The translations under genes were made by a program, and so were the position numbers. Positions 35,556 through 43,514 of a stretch of DNA of 64,000 bases are shown here, piece by piece. This stretch comes from Enterococcus sp. 9E7_DIV0242 (GTDB lineage Bacteria; Bacillota; Bacilli; Lactobacillales; Enterococcaceae). Under the pieces are notes generated by a model, which was given only the letters and a program-made list of their open reading frames with translations, searched no databases and had not been told where the DNA came from. The stretch spans positions 806,001-870,000 of the forward strand of contig NZ_CP147247.1 of the NCBI RefSeq assembly GCF_002140975.2, written 5' to 3'. Each line of letters begins with the position of its first letter. Position 1 is the stretch's first letter.

Positions 35556-36029
35556 TTATTTTTCATTTTCCTCTGGTTCATTTGGCTCTACCCAGATAGC
35601 ATTTCGTTCTAACGGTCCACCACATTTTCGACAGCATACTTGTTCCAATTTGCTTGCTTCTCTCATAAGTTCAATATCGTTTGATAAAAATTCGTATAAA
35701 TGCGGTAGTGTTGGGTTCGCTATAGTTCCAAGCCAGTCGCAATTTTTGCAAACTGTATTTTCTAATGCTATTCTTTGCCAACCCTTAGGTAACTCATAAA
35801 ACAATATTGGATCCCAATAATAGGAATCTTTTCCAGATTGTCTTTTTTTAATACCACATATAAAATCATCAGCTGCTTCAGCAAACCTTACCTTACCATC
35901 AGTGAGCTTATACATAAAAGACTCATAGTTTATACCCTTGTACTCTCCTAGCTGTAGTATTTCTTCCCATAGTCTTAAGTCCAACAATTCAAATTCTTCG
36001 CTACAATTTATAAACTTCCTAGTTTCCAT
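35556..36029 (-). CDS. Zinc-ribbon immunity candidate, paralogue 1
   Basis: 157 residues; paralogous to the proteins at 36427-36900 and 37106-37585. The shared features are an acidic start NCSEEFELLDLRLWEEI, a central YYWDPILFY, a zinc ribbon made of CKNCDWLG and CRKCGGPL, and a tail AIWVEPNEPEENEK. The ATG overlaps the stop codon of an orphan toxin fragment (36019-36279). Overlap with a toxin tip and repetition next to a polymorphic toxin are the reasons for calling it immunity; no biochemical family is recognised. Confidence 0.75.
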   Translation of the reverse strand: METRKFINCSEEFELLDLRLWEEILQLGEYKGINYESFMYKLTDGKVRFAEAADDFICGIKKRQSGKDSYYWDPILFYELPKGWQRIALENTVCKNCDWLGTIANPTLPHLYEFLSNDIELMREASKLEQVCCRKCGGPLERNAIWVEPNEPEENEK

Positions 36030-36279
36030 TTTCTTTTGCTCCTATTCCATGAATAATTAAGTATTCGCTCTCTGTTGATCCAGATAATGTCTGAAGAAGT
36101 AAGTCTTTCTTCGGAACTTTAATCTCAAAAACTATTCCATTCTTACCTGCGTAAAACTGAGCCCTACTTTTATCTGCGGTAAAAGAGACCATGCTTTTCT
36201 CTAAACCAAATCCTGTTCTTAATTCTGTTCCAAAAGCCCCATGTGCTTGAATATACTCACCTAAACTACTATACCATAT
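36019..36279 (-). pseudogene. Orphan ADP-ribosyltransferase toxin tip (C-terminal 86 codons)
   Basis: The frame encodes WYSSLGEYIQAHGAFGTELR, later SMVSFTADKSRAQFYAGKNG, and ends ESEYLIIHGIGAKENGN before TAG. It aligns along its whole length with residues about 350-434 of the toxin at 37587-38894. The Ser-Thr strand and the Glu-x-Glu motif are kept. The N-terminal part with the catalytic Arg is absent and there is no start codon or ribosome binding site. It overlaps the start of immunity paralogue 1. This is a displaced tip of the kind left by recombination in Rhs and CDI loci. Confidence 0.85.
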
Positions 36280-36380
36280 CGAATGTTACCGACCATAAAC
36301 CGTTTAAAAATTTCTCAGTATTATATCTGCATTACAATTATTATTATATTAAAGACAGTTTGATAATTTAAAGTCTAAGA

Positions 36381-36411
36381 AATGGTATCAGTTGATGCAA
36401 CCAATACCATT
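36381..36411 (-). terminator. Terminator-like hairpin, copy 2
   Basis: The same AATGGTAT/ATACCATT stem as copies 1 and 3, located just past the stop codon of immunity paralogue 2. Here the following T run is interrupted (TTCTTAGAC on the minus strand), so termination may be weaker. Confidence 0.65.
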
Positions 36412-36426
36412 TTGTAAACCTATCCA

Positions 36427-36900
36427 TTATTTTTCATTTTCCTCTGGTTCATATGGCTCCACCCAAATAGCTTCTCGCTCTAATGGACCACCACATTTTG
36501 GGCATCTTACTTGTTCCAATTTACTTGCTTCTCTAGCTAATTCAAATCTATTTGGAAGAAAAAAATATAAATCTACTAATCCTGGATCAGCAATCTCGCC
36601 CATCCAATCACAGTTTCTACATTTTGTTGTTTCTAAGTTTACTCGTTGCCCCCCTTGTGGTAGATGATAGAACAATATCGGATCCCAATAATAAGATTTA
36701 TTTCCAGATTGTCTCTTTTTTATGCCACATAAAAAATTATCATTTCTTTCAGAAAATCTAACTTTATAATCCGTATATTTACACGTTACAGAATCATATT
36801 TTACCCTCTTGTACTCTCCTAGTTGTACTATTTCTTCCCATAGTCTTAAGTCCAACAATTCAAATTCTTCGCCACAATTCATAAACTTCTTAGTTTCCAT
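36427..36900 (-). CDS. Zinc-ribbon immunity candidate, paralogue 2
   Basis: 157 residues, very similar to paralogue 1 at both ends (NCGEEFELLDLRLWEEI; CRNCDWMG and CPKCGGPL; AIWVEPYEPEENEK) and more different in the middle (residues about 35-60), where toxin specificity may lie. The ATG overlaps the TAA of a 34-codon orphan fragment. GGAG lies eight bases upstream. It carries its own copy of the repeated terminator. Confidence 0.75.
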   Translation of the reverse strand: METKKFMNCGEEFELLDLRLWEEIVQLGEYKRVKYDSVTCKYTDYKVRFSERNDNFLCGIKKRQSGNKSYYWDPILFYHLPQGGQRVNLETTKCRNCDWMGEIADPGLVDLYFFLPNRFELAREASKLEQVRCPKCGGPLEREAIWVEPYEPEENEK

Positions 36901-36994
36901 TTTGTTTTGCTCCTACTTCATCTTCACCCGCTTCTTCAAAGGAAGAACCTTTACCCGGTTTTTGAAGATGTTTCCATATTCTTTCCAATTCAAG
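36890..36994 (-). pseudogene. Second orphan toxin-tip remnant (34 codons)
   Basis: The frame reads LELERIWKHLQKPGKGSSFE and ends GEDEVGAKQNGN before TAA. Its last six or so residues (GAKQNGN) and the overlap with the immunity ATG match the end of the first orphan (GAKENGN). The rest does not resemble the ADP-ribosyltransferase, so it may come from a different toxin tip that used the same junction. It is short and has no start; the call rests on the matching junction. Confidence 0.55.
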
Positions 36995-37054
36995 TTAACC
37001 ATATTGTCACTTCAATCTTAAAATCTTTACTTTTTTTTCAATATGTAAGCTCTG

Positions 37055-37090
37055 TAAAAAATGGTATCAGCTTAGACAGCCAATACCATT
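37055..37090 (-). terminator. Terminator, copy 3 of the repeated hairpin
   Basis: AATGGTATTG and ATACCATTTTTT on the minus strand with a T run, 15 bases past immunity paralogue 3. It separates the active toxin/immunity pair from the orphan modules downstream. Confidence 0.78.
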
Positions 37091-37105
37091 CCATGAATCT
37101 ATCCA

Positions 37106-37585
37106 TTATTTTTCATTTCCCTCTGGTTCATATGGCTCTACCCAGATAGCGTCTTGATTTAATGGGCCACCACATTTGGGACATCTTACTTGTTCCAATT
37201 TACTTGCTTCTCTCGCCAACTCAAATCTATTTGGAAGAAAAAAATATAGATCTACTACTCCTGGATTTGCAAGTCTTCCCAGCCAATCACAATTTTTACA
37301 AATCGTGTTTTCTAATTTCACGCGTTGCCAACCTTTAGATAGTCGATAGAATAGTATAGGCTCCCAAGTATACCCACGTTTTACAAAACGCCTTTTGATT
37401 ATACCGCATTTGAAACCATCATATTTTTCTGCAAATCTCACTTGCCCATCGGTAAAATCAATGACAAAAGACGAGAAGTATTCCACACCTTTATATTCTT
37501 TAGTTACTAGAATTTTCTCCCATAACTTTATATCTAACAAATCATACTCTTCCCCACAATTTAGAAAAGGTTCAGCCTCACTCAT
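37106..37585 (-). CDS. Zinc-ribbon immunity candidate, paralogue 3 (cognate partner of the ART effector)
   Basis: 159 residues from the ATG at 37585, which follows GGAGG by about eight bases and abuts the toxin stop codon; the frame is open seven codons more. It shares the four-Cys ribbon (CKNCDWLG, CPKCGGPL) and the tail AIWVEPYEPEGNEK with its paralogues, with a more divergent middle (YSSFVIDFTDGQVRFAEKYDG). Its location directly after the intact effector makes it the likely cognate immunity protein. Whether it binds the toxin or reverses the modification is unknown; it has no hydrolase motif. Confidence 0.78.
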   Translation of the reverse strand: MSEAEPFLNCGEEYDLLDIKLWEKILVTKEYKGVEYFSSFVIDFTDGQVRFAEKYDGFKCGIIKRRFVKRGYTWEPILFYRLSKGWQRVKLENTICKNCDWLGRLANPGVVDLYFFLPNRFELAREASKLEQVRCPKCGGPLNQDAIWVEPYEPEGNEK

Positions 37586-37586
37586 T

Positions 37587-38894
37587 TCATTTCCCTCCAA
37601 TTCCATTTATTATCAAATATTCGCTTTCTCCAGCTCCATCTAATGTTTGAGGAAGCAAACCATTTTTTTGAACCTTAACCTCAACAACTATTCCCTTTTC
37701 TCCAGCATAAAACAAAGCCATATTTTTATCAGCAGTAAAAGATACCATACTTCTTTCTAAACCAAAATCTTTCGGTAGTTCGATACCAAACCCACCATGA
37801 GCTTGAATATATTGATCAAGATCATTGTACCATATTGGAAGCCATTGCTCATGAACAATTTGAGAGTTTTTTATTGCTATATCTATATTAGAATTATTTT
37901 CAAGATATGCTCTTATTCCAGCATCACTCAAGATTACTCCAGTTTCTTCAAATATCTGCCTTTCCATCATACGATCCGTCCCCCTATACAAAGTCATGTA
38001 CTCATCTGCCATAATCGACTGCTTTTGCGTGGTAGGGGGTGTTTTCTTGTTCCCCCCAGAATAGCCATACTCATATCGAGCACCATAGTACCCAGCAACC
38101 ATATATGGTGTTATCCAACCTGCTAAGGATGACAATCGATCGTACCATTTCAGTTCTTCTCCGGTAAAATAATTTTTCCCGGTTATCGCCTGATACATCA
38201 CTACTTCTTCGTACGAAGGGATCTCTCCTGATTTTTCAAACTGATACTTACTTAAGACATCTCGAACAAACTCATTATACATTCGAGTTGCTGTGTAATC
38301 CTCACCAGTAGCTCCCGTCCCTTTTAGCCACATCCAGATAGTCTCATTACCGGCTATAGTAATGCTACCGTATCTTTTATCCGCCAAATATTCATAAATA
38401 TCTGCAACCTTTTGCAAATCACCAAGACTGCCTAAACCACCAGTCTGTCCATTGGAAGTTACCGTTATTGTATCAGGTTTTCCTGCCTCTTCACAAGTCA
38501 AGCGACAATTGGCGTGAAGCGCATCTTTCGTTCCAATTGTCGTTTTACTGTCTCCACCTGTCCATTTGTCTTTGAGTTTTGGCTTGCACTTTCCTTGTGC
38601 AGGACCTGCTTTTCCTTCTTTTTTCAGTTTTTCTTTTTCTTTTTTTAATAGCTTCTCACAGACACCAAAATCTTTTTCCTTGATTTCTGTATCATTTATA
38701 GTCAAAGTAATATCTGACCCAACAGAGTTTCCAGCTCCACTACCCGAGCTTAACAAAGTGGCAGGCTTATTACCAAGCTCACATTCCACTGTTGCTCCAT
38801 CTACAACTAACAAAGCCGCTTCTAATTGTTGCTTAGTAACTGCTAAGTCAAAGGTTTTACTAAAACTATTCATCGCATCAGTCAAATTGACCAA
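37587..38894 (-). CDS. PAAR-like (DUF4280) effector with C-terminal ADP-ribosyltransferase toxin
   Basis: About 435 residues. Residues about 20-155 match the DUF4280 PAAR-like spike-tip domain: VVDGATVECELGNKPATLL, a lysine-rich insert, then CKPKLKDKWTGG and HANCRLTCEEAG. A linker region follows. Residues about 290-435 have ADP-ribosyltransferase features in the R-S-E order: YRGTD (Arg), SMVSFTADKNMALFYAG (Ser-Thr strand) and GESEYLII (Glu-x-Glu). I infer a mono-ADP-ribosyltransferase toxin loaded on a VgrG spike. A GTG at 38903 sits inside the AAGGAG site, so the TTG at 38894, eight bases downstream, is the better start. The target is unknown. Confidence 0.85.
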   Translation of the reverse strand: MVNLTDAMNSFSKTFDLAVTKQQLEAALLVVDGATVECELGNKPATLLSSGSGAGNSVGSDITLTINDTEIKEKDFGVCEKLLKKEKEKLKKEGKAGPAQGKCKPKLKDKWTGGDSKTTIGTKDALHANCRLTCEEAGKPDTITVTSNGQTGGLGSLGDLQKVADIYEYLADKRYGSITIAGNETIWMWLKGTGATGEDYTATRMYNEFVRDVLSKYQFEKSGEIPSYEEVVMYQAITGKNYFTGEELKWYDRLSSLAGWITPYMVAGYYGARYEYGYSGGNKKTPPTTQKQSIMADEYMTLYRGTDRMMERQIFEETGVILSDAGIRAYLENNSNIDIAIKNSQIVHEQWLPIWYNDLDQYIQAHGGFGIELPKDFGLERSMVSFTADKNMALFYAGEKGIVVEVKVQKNGLLPQTLDGAGESEYLIINGIGGK

Positions 38895-38951
38895 CTTCTT
38901 CACTCCTTATACACAACTACACCTTTATACAACAACTCGCTCTTTTTACTG

Positions 38952-41867
38952 CTATCTATTAAAATAATTATTCATCCTACAACGAATATTTTCTTCTAGT
39001 AATTCTTCTAAAAGTAAAATCCCAAACTCTTCTAGTCCACTGATCCCCTGCTCTGGAATAATTGCCAGTTTTAAATCAACTGCCTCTTCATTCTCATATT
39101 CTTTTGCGATATTTTTCAAAAAGAAGCGTTTCGCAAACATTGTCAGGAAGATGTTTTGTTTCTCAAAAAAAGCTAGATTGTTTGATGATTCTAATGGATT
39201 TTTTTCTAAAGATGCCTTTGAGAGCTGGATAAAGGAAAAGTGATTTAACATGCCTTTTACGTTGTTAATAGAGAAGTTATTAGAATAATTTTCTTGTGCT
39301 GATGGCTGTAATTTTTGATAAGAGTAATAAACACCTGTATTGGGTAGGTGTACTTCCTTTACAGTTTTCAATGCACATCCTATGATGACAGCTTCATTCT
39401 CCAGCATCTCCTTCCTGAAGATCTCAGTTTGATTTCCTTTGCCATCTTCAATGTAACAATTACCAATGGTTAGATTGTTTTTCATAAGTAGTTGCTTCGA
39501 TTCATACTCGCTACACCAATGGATTATCTCCATTTTATTTTCTTCAAGAATGACAATTTCAAAAATTATTCGATCTTGAGCCCAGACATATATTGACAGC
39601 GCCTCTGCAGAATATACTTCAATTAACCGACCGAAGCAGTCATATTGGAATACAACAGGTTTATTGTTTTTATCATCTGCAATCGAGAGTAATCCCGATC
39701 CATAAAACACTGGCTTTTTCAATGACCTCTTCTCCAATACCTTTTCTTGATTTTCCGGTATAACAGTTACTGTTACTTCTTTGCTCTTATTCTCCAAAAC
39801 ATAATGACTCGATTCCGTATCTTTAACTTGAATTTTTATAGGTTCGTGCTTAGTTGGATTGCTTTTCACTACTCTTTGTGTCCCTTGCTTCCAGTAGTAT
39901 TCTTTCAGAAGTTGCCCTATAATCAATGTATCTATGTTATCGTCTCTATCATATTTATAAAAAGTTGGAACCTTCATCATTTTTAAATCTTCAAAAGAGA
40001 TTCTTTCCCCAGCCATTTGATGCGATTGATTGTAGGTCATTTCTAATTTACTCGATAGATTAGCAGCTGAACGTATTTGGCCAAACGCATCATATTCATA
40101 CCGTTCCCAGGTCTTATCGCTAAAAATAATTTCCAGAATATTTCCGAGATGATTGTAATCTGCAACTAGCCACTCTTCCTCCGAATAAAGAACTTTGCTG
40201 ACTCGCCCCTGCAAATTATACTCAAATTTCCGATGCCCGGATTCCCTTGAAATCTCTTCAATAATCTGTCCTGCTTCGTTTCGAATAATACTCAAAACCG
40301 TTTCATTACTGTCTTTCATTCTGAGAAGTCTGCCATTGAAATCGTGGGAAAGACGAAAGGTCTTATGACCATTTTTAAGCATTGTAACCTTGCCATTTTT
40401 ATCATAGCTAAGCGAAAGAACTATATCTGGTGTTGCAAGTTCCACAATTTGATCCGCCGTATTATACTTATATTTTCTAAATAATTGATTATTTCTATTT
40501 ATTACAAGTAACCGATTCCTTTTGTCGTACAAGTACGAAAAGAACTCTTCCTTATCTCCACTAACCCTTCTTTTCTGAATGATTAACCCTAAAGAATTAT
40601 AAGAAATCGAAACCTCTACATCTTTTTCTTTTACATAACTAACTCGTCCAAATTCATCTGATTCAATAATTTTAGGCTGATAAAAATCACTTCTATATTT
40701 CTCTTTTTCATCTGGTGGCGGAGCAGCTAAGGTCCCGTCCTCTTCGTAACGATAGCTTTCCTTCTGACCATCGTTACTCTCTTTCTCAACTAACCAACCA
40801 CGCTCATCATAGATATAGCTCATGATTCGACCTTCAGCTGATTGAAACCGAGTAATCAAGTTCTGCTTATTATAAAAATAACGTTCGAAACCACCTTGGG
40901 CGAAAGCGATTTCTTCTACAAGCCCCATTTTGTTATAACGGTACTTCGTCTGCCCGCCATAATAGTCCGTCACAAGATTATAGCCTTGATCTTGGTGGTA
41001 CTCGATCCATCCTTCTTGAATATGACCGTCTCCCCAGGTATGTGTTACCCGTCCCAAGTCATCATATTGCCAATGGAATTTCATCCCATTTTTATCTTTC
41101 CGTTGAACCATCAGATAATTATCATCATAGGTGAATGTCACAGCGTATCCATCTACATCTGTTACAGAGATCAAATTCCCCATTTCTGAATAATCATAGT
41201 AGCTTACGACTGAGTCATTTACTGACAGAGACTGAATAAAGCCCAATAAATTATAGTTAACTATAAAAATTTGCTGATTCGAATCAATAAGTTGTTTCAA
41301 GCGTCCCTGTTCATCGTATAAAAGTTGCAGCTTAAATCCTGATTGGTTGCTGATTTCACTCATGTTATATAGCATTGGATTCTGTTTGTTTGGAACAAAA
41401 CGGCATATCTGCCCTTGCTCTGCTTTTTTTAAAATATATTCCTTTTGTTCACAAATTAAGTGTAGTTTACTTGCTGTATCGAAATGTTCTAAATCATCAA
41501 ATAACCATGGAAATTCTGTTTTTTGACCGTTTCCATCAATATGAAAGAGCAATTGATTTTCTGCATCAATTTCCAAATGTTCATCATAAATAAACAGAAT
41601 CCGATTACCTAAAGAGCCAACCCAGTTACTATTACTTGTCCATTTCCAAGACCAATTGAGAGGAATTTGCCCTTTCGTTTCAAAATCTGTTTGATGGTAC
41701 GTATAAGCCCCACTTATCAAATCAACTGGATCAAATCCAAAATGACGTTGTTCAGATTTTAGTTGATGCGTGCTAACTCTTTTCTCTTTTTTTACCGTGT
41801 CATCAAGAAAACGAAACCCTCTCTTCAGTTCTTTATACCTTTTACTTTTTTCATTCTTACGCTTCAT
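38952..41867 (-). CDS. Rhs/YD-repeat protein lacking a recognisable toxin tip
   Basis: 971 residues. After a basic N terminus, DPVDLISGAYTYHQTDFETK matches the DUF6531 entry of Rhs proteins. YD-type repeats follow over residues about 190-730 (GRLKQLIDSNQQIF, YDDLGRVTHTWGDG, YDERGWLVEKESND, YDAFGQIRSAANLS). Unlike typical Rhs effectors there is no RxxDxxGLxxxR-like core boundary with a variable tip. The C terminus ends in a region rich in Phe and Leu (FFEKQNIFLTMFAKRFFLKN). The toxin is a separate gene 57 bases downstream. A role as a cocoon or carrier acting in trans is possible. AGGAGG precedes the ATG. Confidence 0.85.
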   Translation of the reverse strand: MKRKNEKSKRYKELKRGFRFLDDTVKKEKRVSTHQLKSEQRHFGFDPVDLISGAYTYHQTDFETKGQIPLNWSWKWTSNSNWVGSLGNRILFIYDEHLEIDAENQLLFHIDGNGQKTEFPWLFDDLEHFDTASKLHLICEQKEYILKKAEQGQICRFVPNKQNPMLYNMSEISNQSGFKLQLLYDEQGRLKQLIDSNQQIFIVNYNLLGFIQSLSVNDSVVSYYDYSEMGNLISVTDVDGYAVTFTYDDNYLMVQRKDKNGMKFHWQYDDLGRVTHTWGDGHIQEGWIEYHQDQGYNLVTDYYGGQTKYRYNKMGLVEEIAFAQGGFERYFYNKQNLITRFQSAEGRIMSYIYDERGWLVEKESNDGQKESYRYEEDGTLAAPPPDEKEKYRSDFYQPKIIESDEFGRVSYVKEKDVEVSISYNSLGLIIQKRRVSGDKEEFFSYLYDKRNRLLVINRNNQLFRKYKYNTADQIVELATPDIVLSLSYDKNGKVTMLKNGHKTFRLSHDFNGRLLRMKDSNETVLSIIRNEAGQIIEEISRESGHRKFEYNLQGRVSKVLYSEEEWLVADYNHLGNILEIIFSDKTWERYEYDAFGQIRSAANLSSKLEMTYNQSHQMAGERISFEDLKMMKVPTFYKYDRDDNIDTLIIGQLLKEYYWKQGTQRVVKSNPTKHEPIKIQVKDTESSHYVLENKSKEVTVTVIPENQEKVLEKRSLKKPVFYGSGLLSIADDKNNKPVVFQYDCFGRLIEVYSAEALSIYVWAQDRIIFEIVILEENKMEIIHWCSEYESKQLLMKNNLTIGNCYIEDGKGNQTEIFRKEMLENEAVIIGCALKTVKEVHLPNTGVYYSYQKLQPSAQENYSNNFSINNVKGMLNHFSFIQLSKASLEKNPLESSNNLAFFEKQNIFLTMFAKRFFLKNIAKEYENEEAVDLKLAIIPEQGISGLEEFGILLLEELLEENIRCRMNNYFNR

Positions 41868-41909
41868 TGTTACATTCCTCCTTTCTTAAAAATGGATTTT
41901 CGCCAACAA

Positions 41910-42410
41910 TCACTCTTCAAGCCTCACCTCTTCTCCCACAAACCCATTCAATCCTCGTCTAAGCAGACTTTCCATAACGTCTAAACTGACGATCCAGCAA
42001 TCTTCCGGCAGACCTTGAACGGAGAAAAATTTTTCGTAGATGATGCGTTCTTTCTTTAGCACCAAGGTCTCTACTATTCCTTGATTATCAAAAATTGTTT
42101 CGGGATGCAGACAATCAACTCCCCTAGGCTTGACTGCCCAATAGAATAAGTCTCTTTCCAGTTGAGAGCTACTCACCGTCACAAACTTTTTTGGTGGAGT
42201 CTTTGTATAGATGTTTATTGTATTTAGAAATTCCTCCGATATTATAGGAAAGGGTTCATGAAAATAATCGGTGATGCTCTCTATCTGTAAAGTTTTGGTA
42301 ATAGCATTAAGTCCATCTTTGAAAATAATCTCCTTATAATCTTCCGGTAGATAGTCAAAGCTCAGGATATTTTTTTTGACTTGTTTTGGTTTGATTTGAT
42401 AATAGATCAT
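41910..42410 (-). CDS. Imm11/DUF1629-like protein
   Basis: 166 residues from the ATG at 42410, which overlaps the upstream stop codon in an ATGA. A central SEEFLNTINIYT and the C-terminal VSLDVMESLLRRGLNGFVGE with an IIYEKFFSVQGLPEDCWIV stretch resemble the DUF1629 (Imm11) family found beside T6SS and Rhs effectors. It lies between the pentapeptide protein and the Rhs gene. It may be an immunity protein or an effector-loading accessory; the family assignment is by pattern only. Confidence 0.6.
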   Translation of the reverse strand: MIYYQIKPKQVKKNILSFDYLPEDYKEIIFKDGLNAITKTLQIESITDYFHEPFPIISEEFLNTINIYTKTPPKKFVTVSSSQLERDLFYWAVKPRGVDCLHPETIFDNQGIVETLVLKKERIIYEKFFSVQGLPEDCWIVSLDVMESLLRRGLNGFVGEEVRLEE

Positions 42411-43504
42411 CGACTCACCCACTCAATTTCAGCTCGTTGTTTTTGTGACAAAGCAAGATACTTCTTCTCTGACTCAAAGAATTTCGTCCCATTCATTTTG
42501 GCACCCAAAAACACAGCTCCCTGTATTTTTGCTCCTCGAAAATCTGTATTCGTAAGGTTTGCGTAAGAAAAGTCCGTACCAAAAAAGCAAGGAATTGCCT
42601 CTATCCCCAAAGCAACAGCTCCTTTTACAAATCGAAAATCAGCATTGGAACAATCCGCTGAACGAAAGCTTGCGTCTTGAAGGTAGCTCCCGCTGAAATC
42701 ACTATCAGACAAGGAACAATGTTCGAAACGACTCCCTACTAACAGACTCTCTCTAAACAATGCTTGTTCAAAATGACAAGATTCAAAATGTGCCCAAGTG
42801 ATCACTTCTTTACTAAAATCAAATTGATCAAAAATAATCTTCTGAAAAATTTTATATTCATCAAAATCGAGTTGTCCCCCGACTTTTAATTGATCTACCA
42901 CTGTTTGTGAGAGACCTTCTTCTTGCCATTCCATAATGCGTTCACTCGCATCCTTATACTCTCCTGCATATACATAGAGACTTTTACCTGTGACGATACC
43001 TTCGAATAACTGTTTTCCTCTCTCTCGAAATAGATAACGGAGTAAGGCAATAAAATACTGATGAAATACATCGTAGTAGCTACTCAGAAAATAATTTGTT
43101 TGCTTCTGTAAATGAGGATTTTGGCACGCATTGATTTCTTCTTCTAACCGACTTTTGAATGCTTTCAGATAGGGAGATAACCAATCGAATTGAATAACTG
43201 ATTCTGCCTGTTTCGGACTGTAGTACCATTGTTTTCCATAGCTGTGGATTTCATAACAAAGACGCTCGTCAAAAAGATATGGCGCTCGTAACCATGAGAA
43301 TACAAAAAAAGAAGTTGGCGATGCCTGTCCTACTCGTTGCTGCTCTTGAAGATCAGTAAAGAAAGGTTGCAGCTTCTTCTCCAAATATACGATCAACTCA
43401 TTTTTTTCCTGACGAAATGCCTCATCTAGTTCTTGGATAAGTGATTTAACTAAAGGCTCGACAAACTCTAATTGAAATACTTTTATTGGTTCAGTCACAA
43501 TCAT
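42407..43504 (-). CDS. Pentapeptide-repeat protein of the injection locus (possible effector adaptor)
   Basis: 365 residues. The N-terminal 235 residues are helical and acidic with no recognised fold. Residues about 240-345 carry pentapeptide repeats of the A(D/N)LxX type: SDSDFSGSYLQDASFRSADC and FSYANLTNTDFRGAKIQGAV, giving a right-handed beta helix. In proteobacterial T6SS clusters, pentapeptide domains occur in Tap/DUF2169-type effector adaptors, so an adaptor role between VgrG2 and the Rhs or ART effector is proposed. The N-terminal half does not show DUF2169 motifs that I can recognise. AGGAG precedes the ATG. Confidence 0.75.
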   Translation of the reverse strand: MIVTEPIKVFQLEFVEPLVKSLIQELDEAFRQEKNELIVYLEKKLQPFFTDLQEQQRVGQASPTSFFVFSWLRAPYLFDERLCYEIHSYGKQWYYSPKQAESVIQFDWLSPYLKAFKSRLEEEINACQNPHLQKQTNYFLSSYYDVFHQYFIALLRYLFRERGKQLFEGIVTGKSLYVYAGEYKDASERIMEWQEEGLSQTVVDQLKVGGQLDFDEYKIFQKIIFDQFDFSKEVITWAHFESCHFEQALFRESLLVGSRFEHCSLSDSDFSGSYLQDASFRSADCSNADFRFVKGAVALGIEAIPCFFGTDFSYANLTNTDFRGAKIQGAVFLGAKMNGTKFFESEKKYLALSQKQRAEIEWVSR

Positions 43505-43514
43505 CTTTGTTCTC

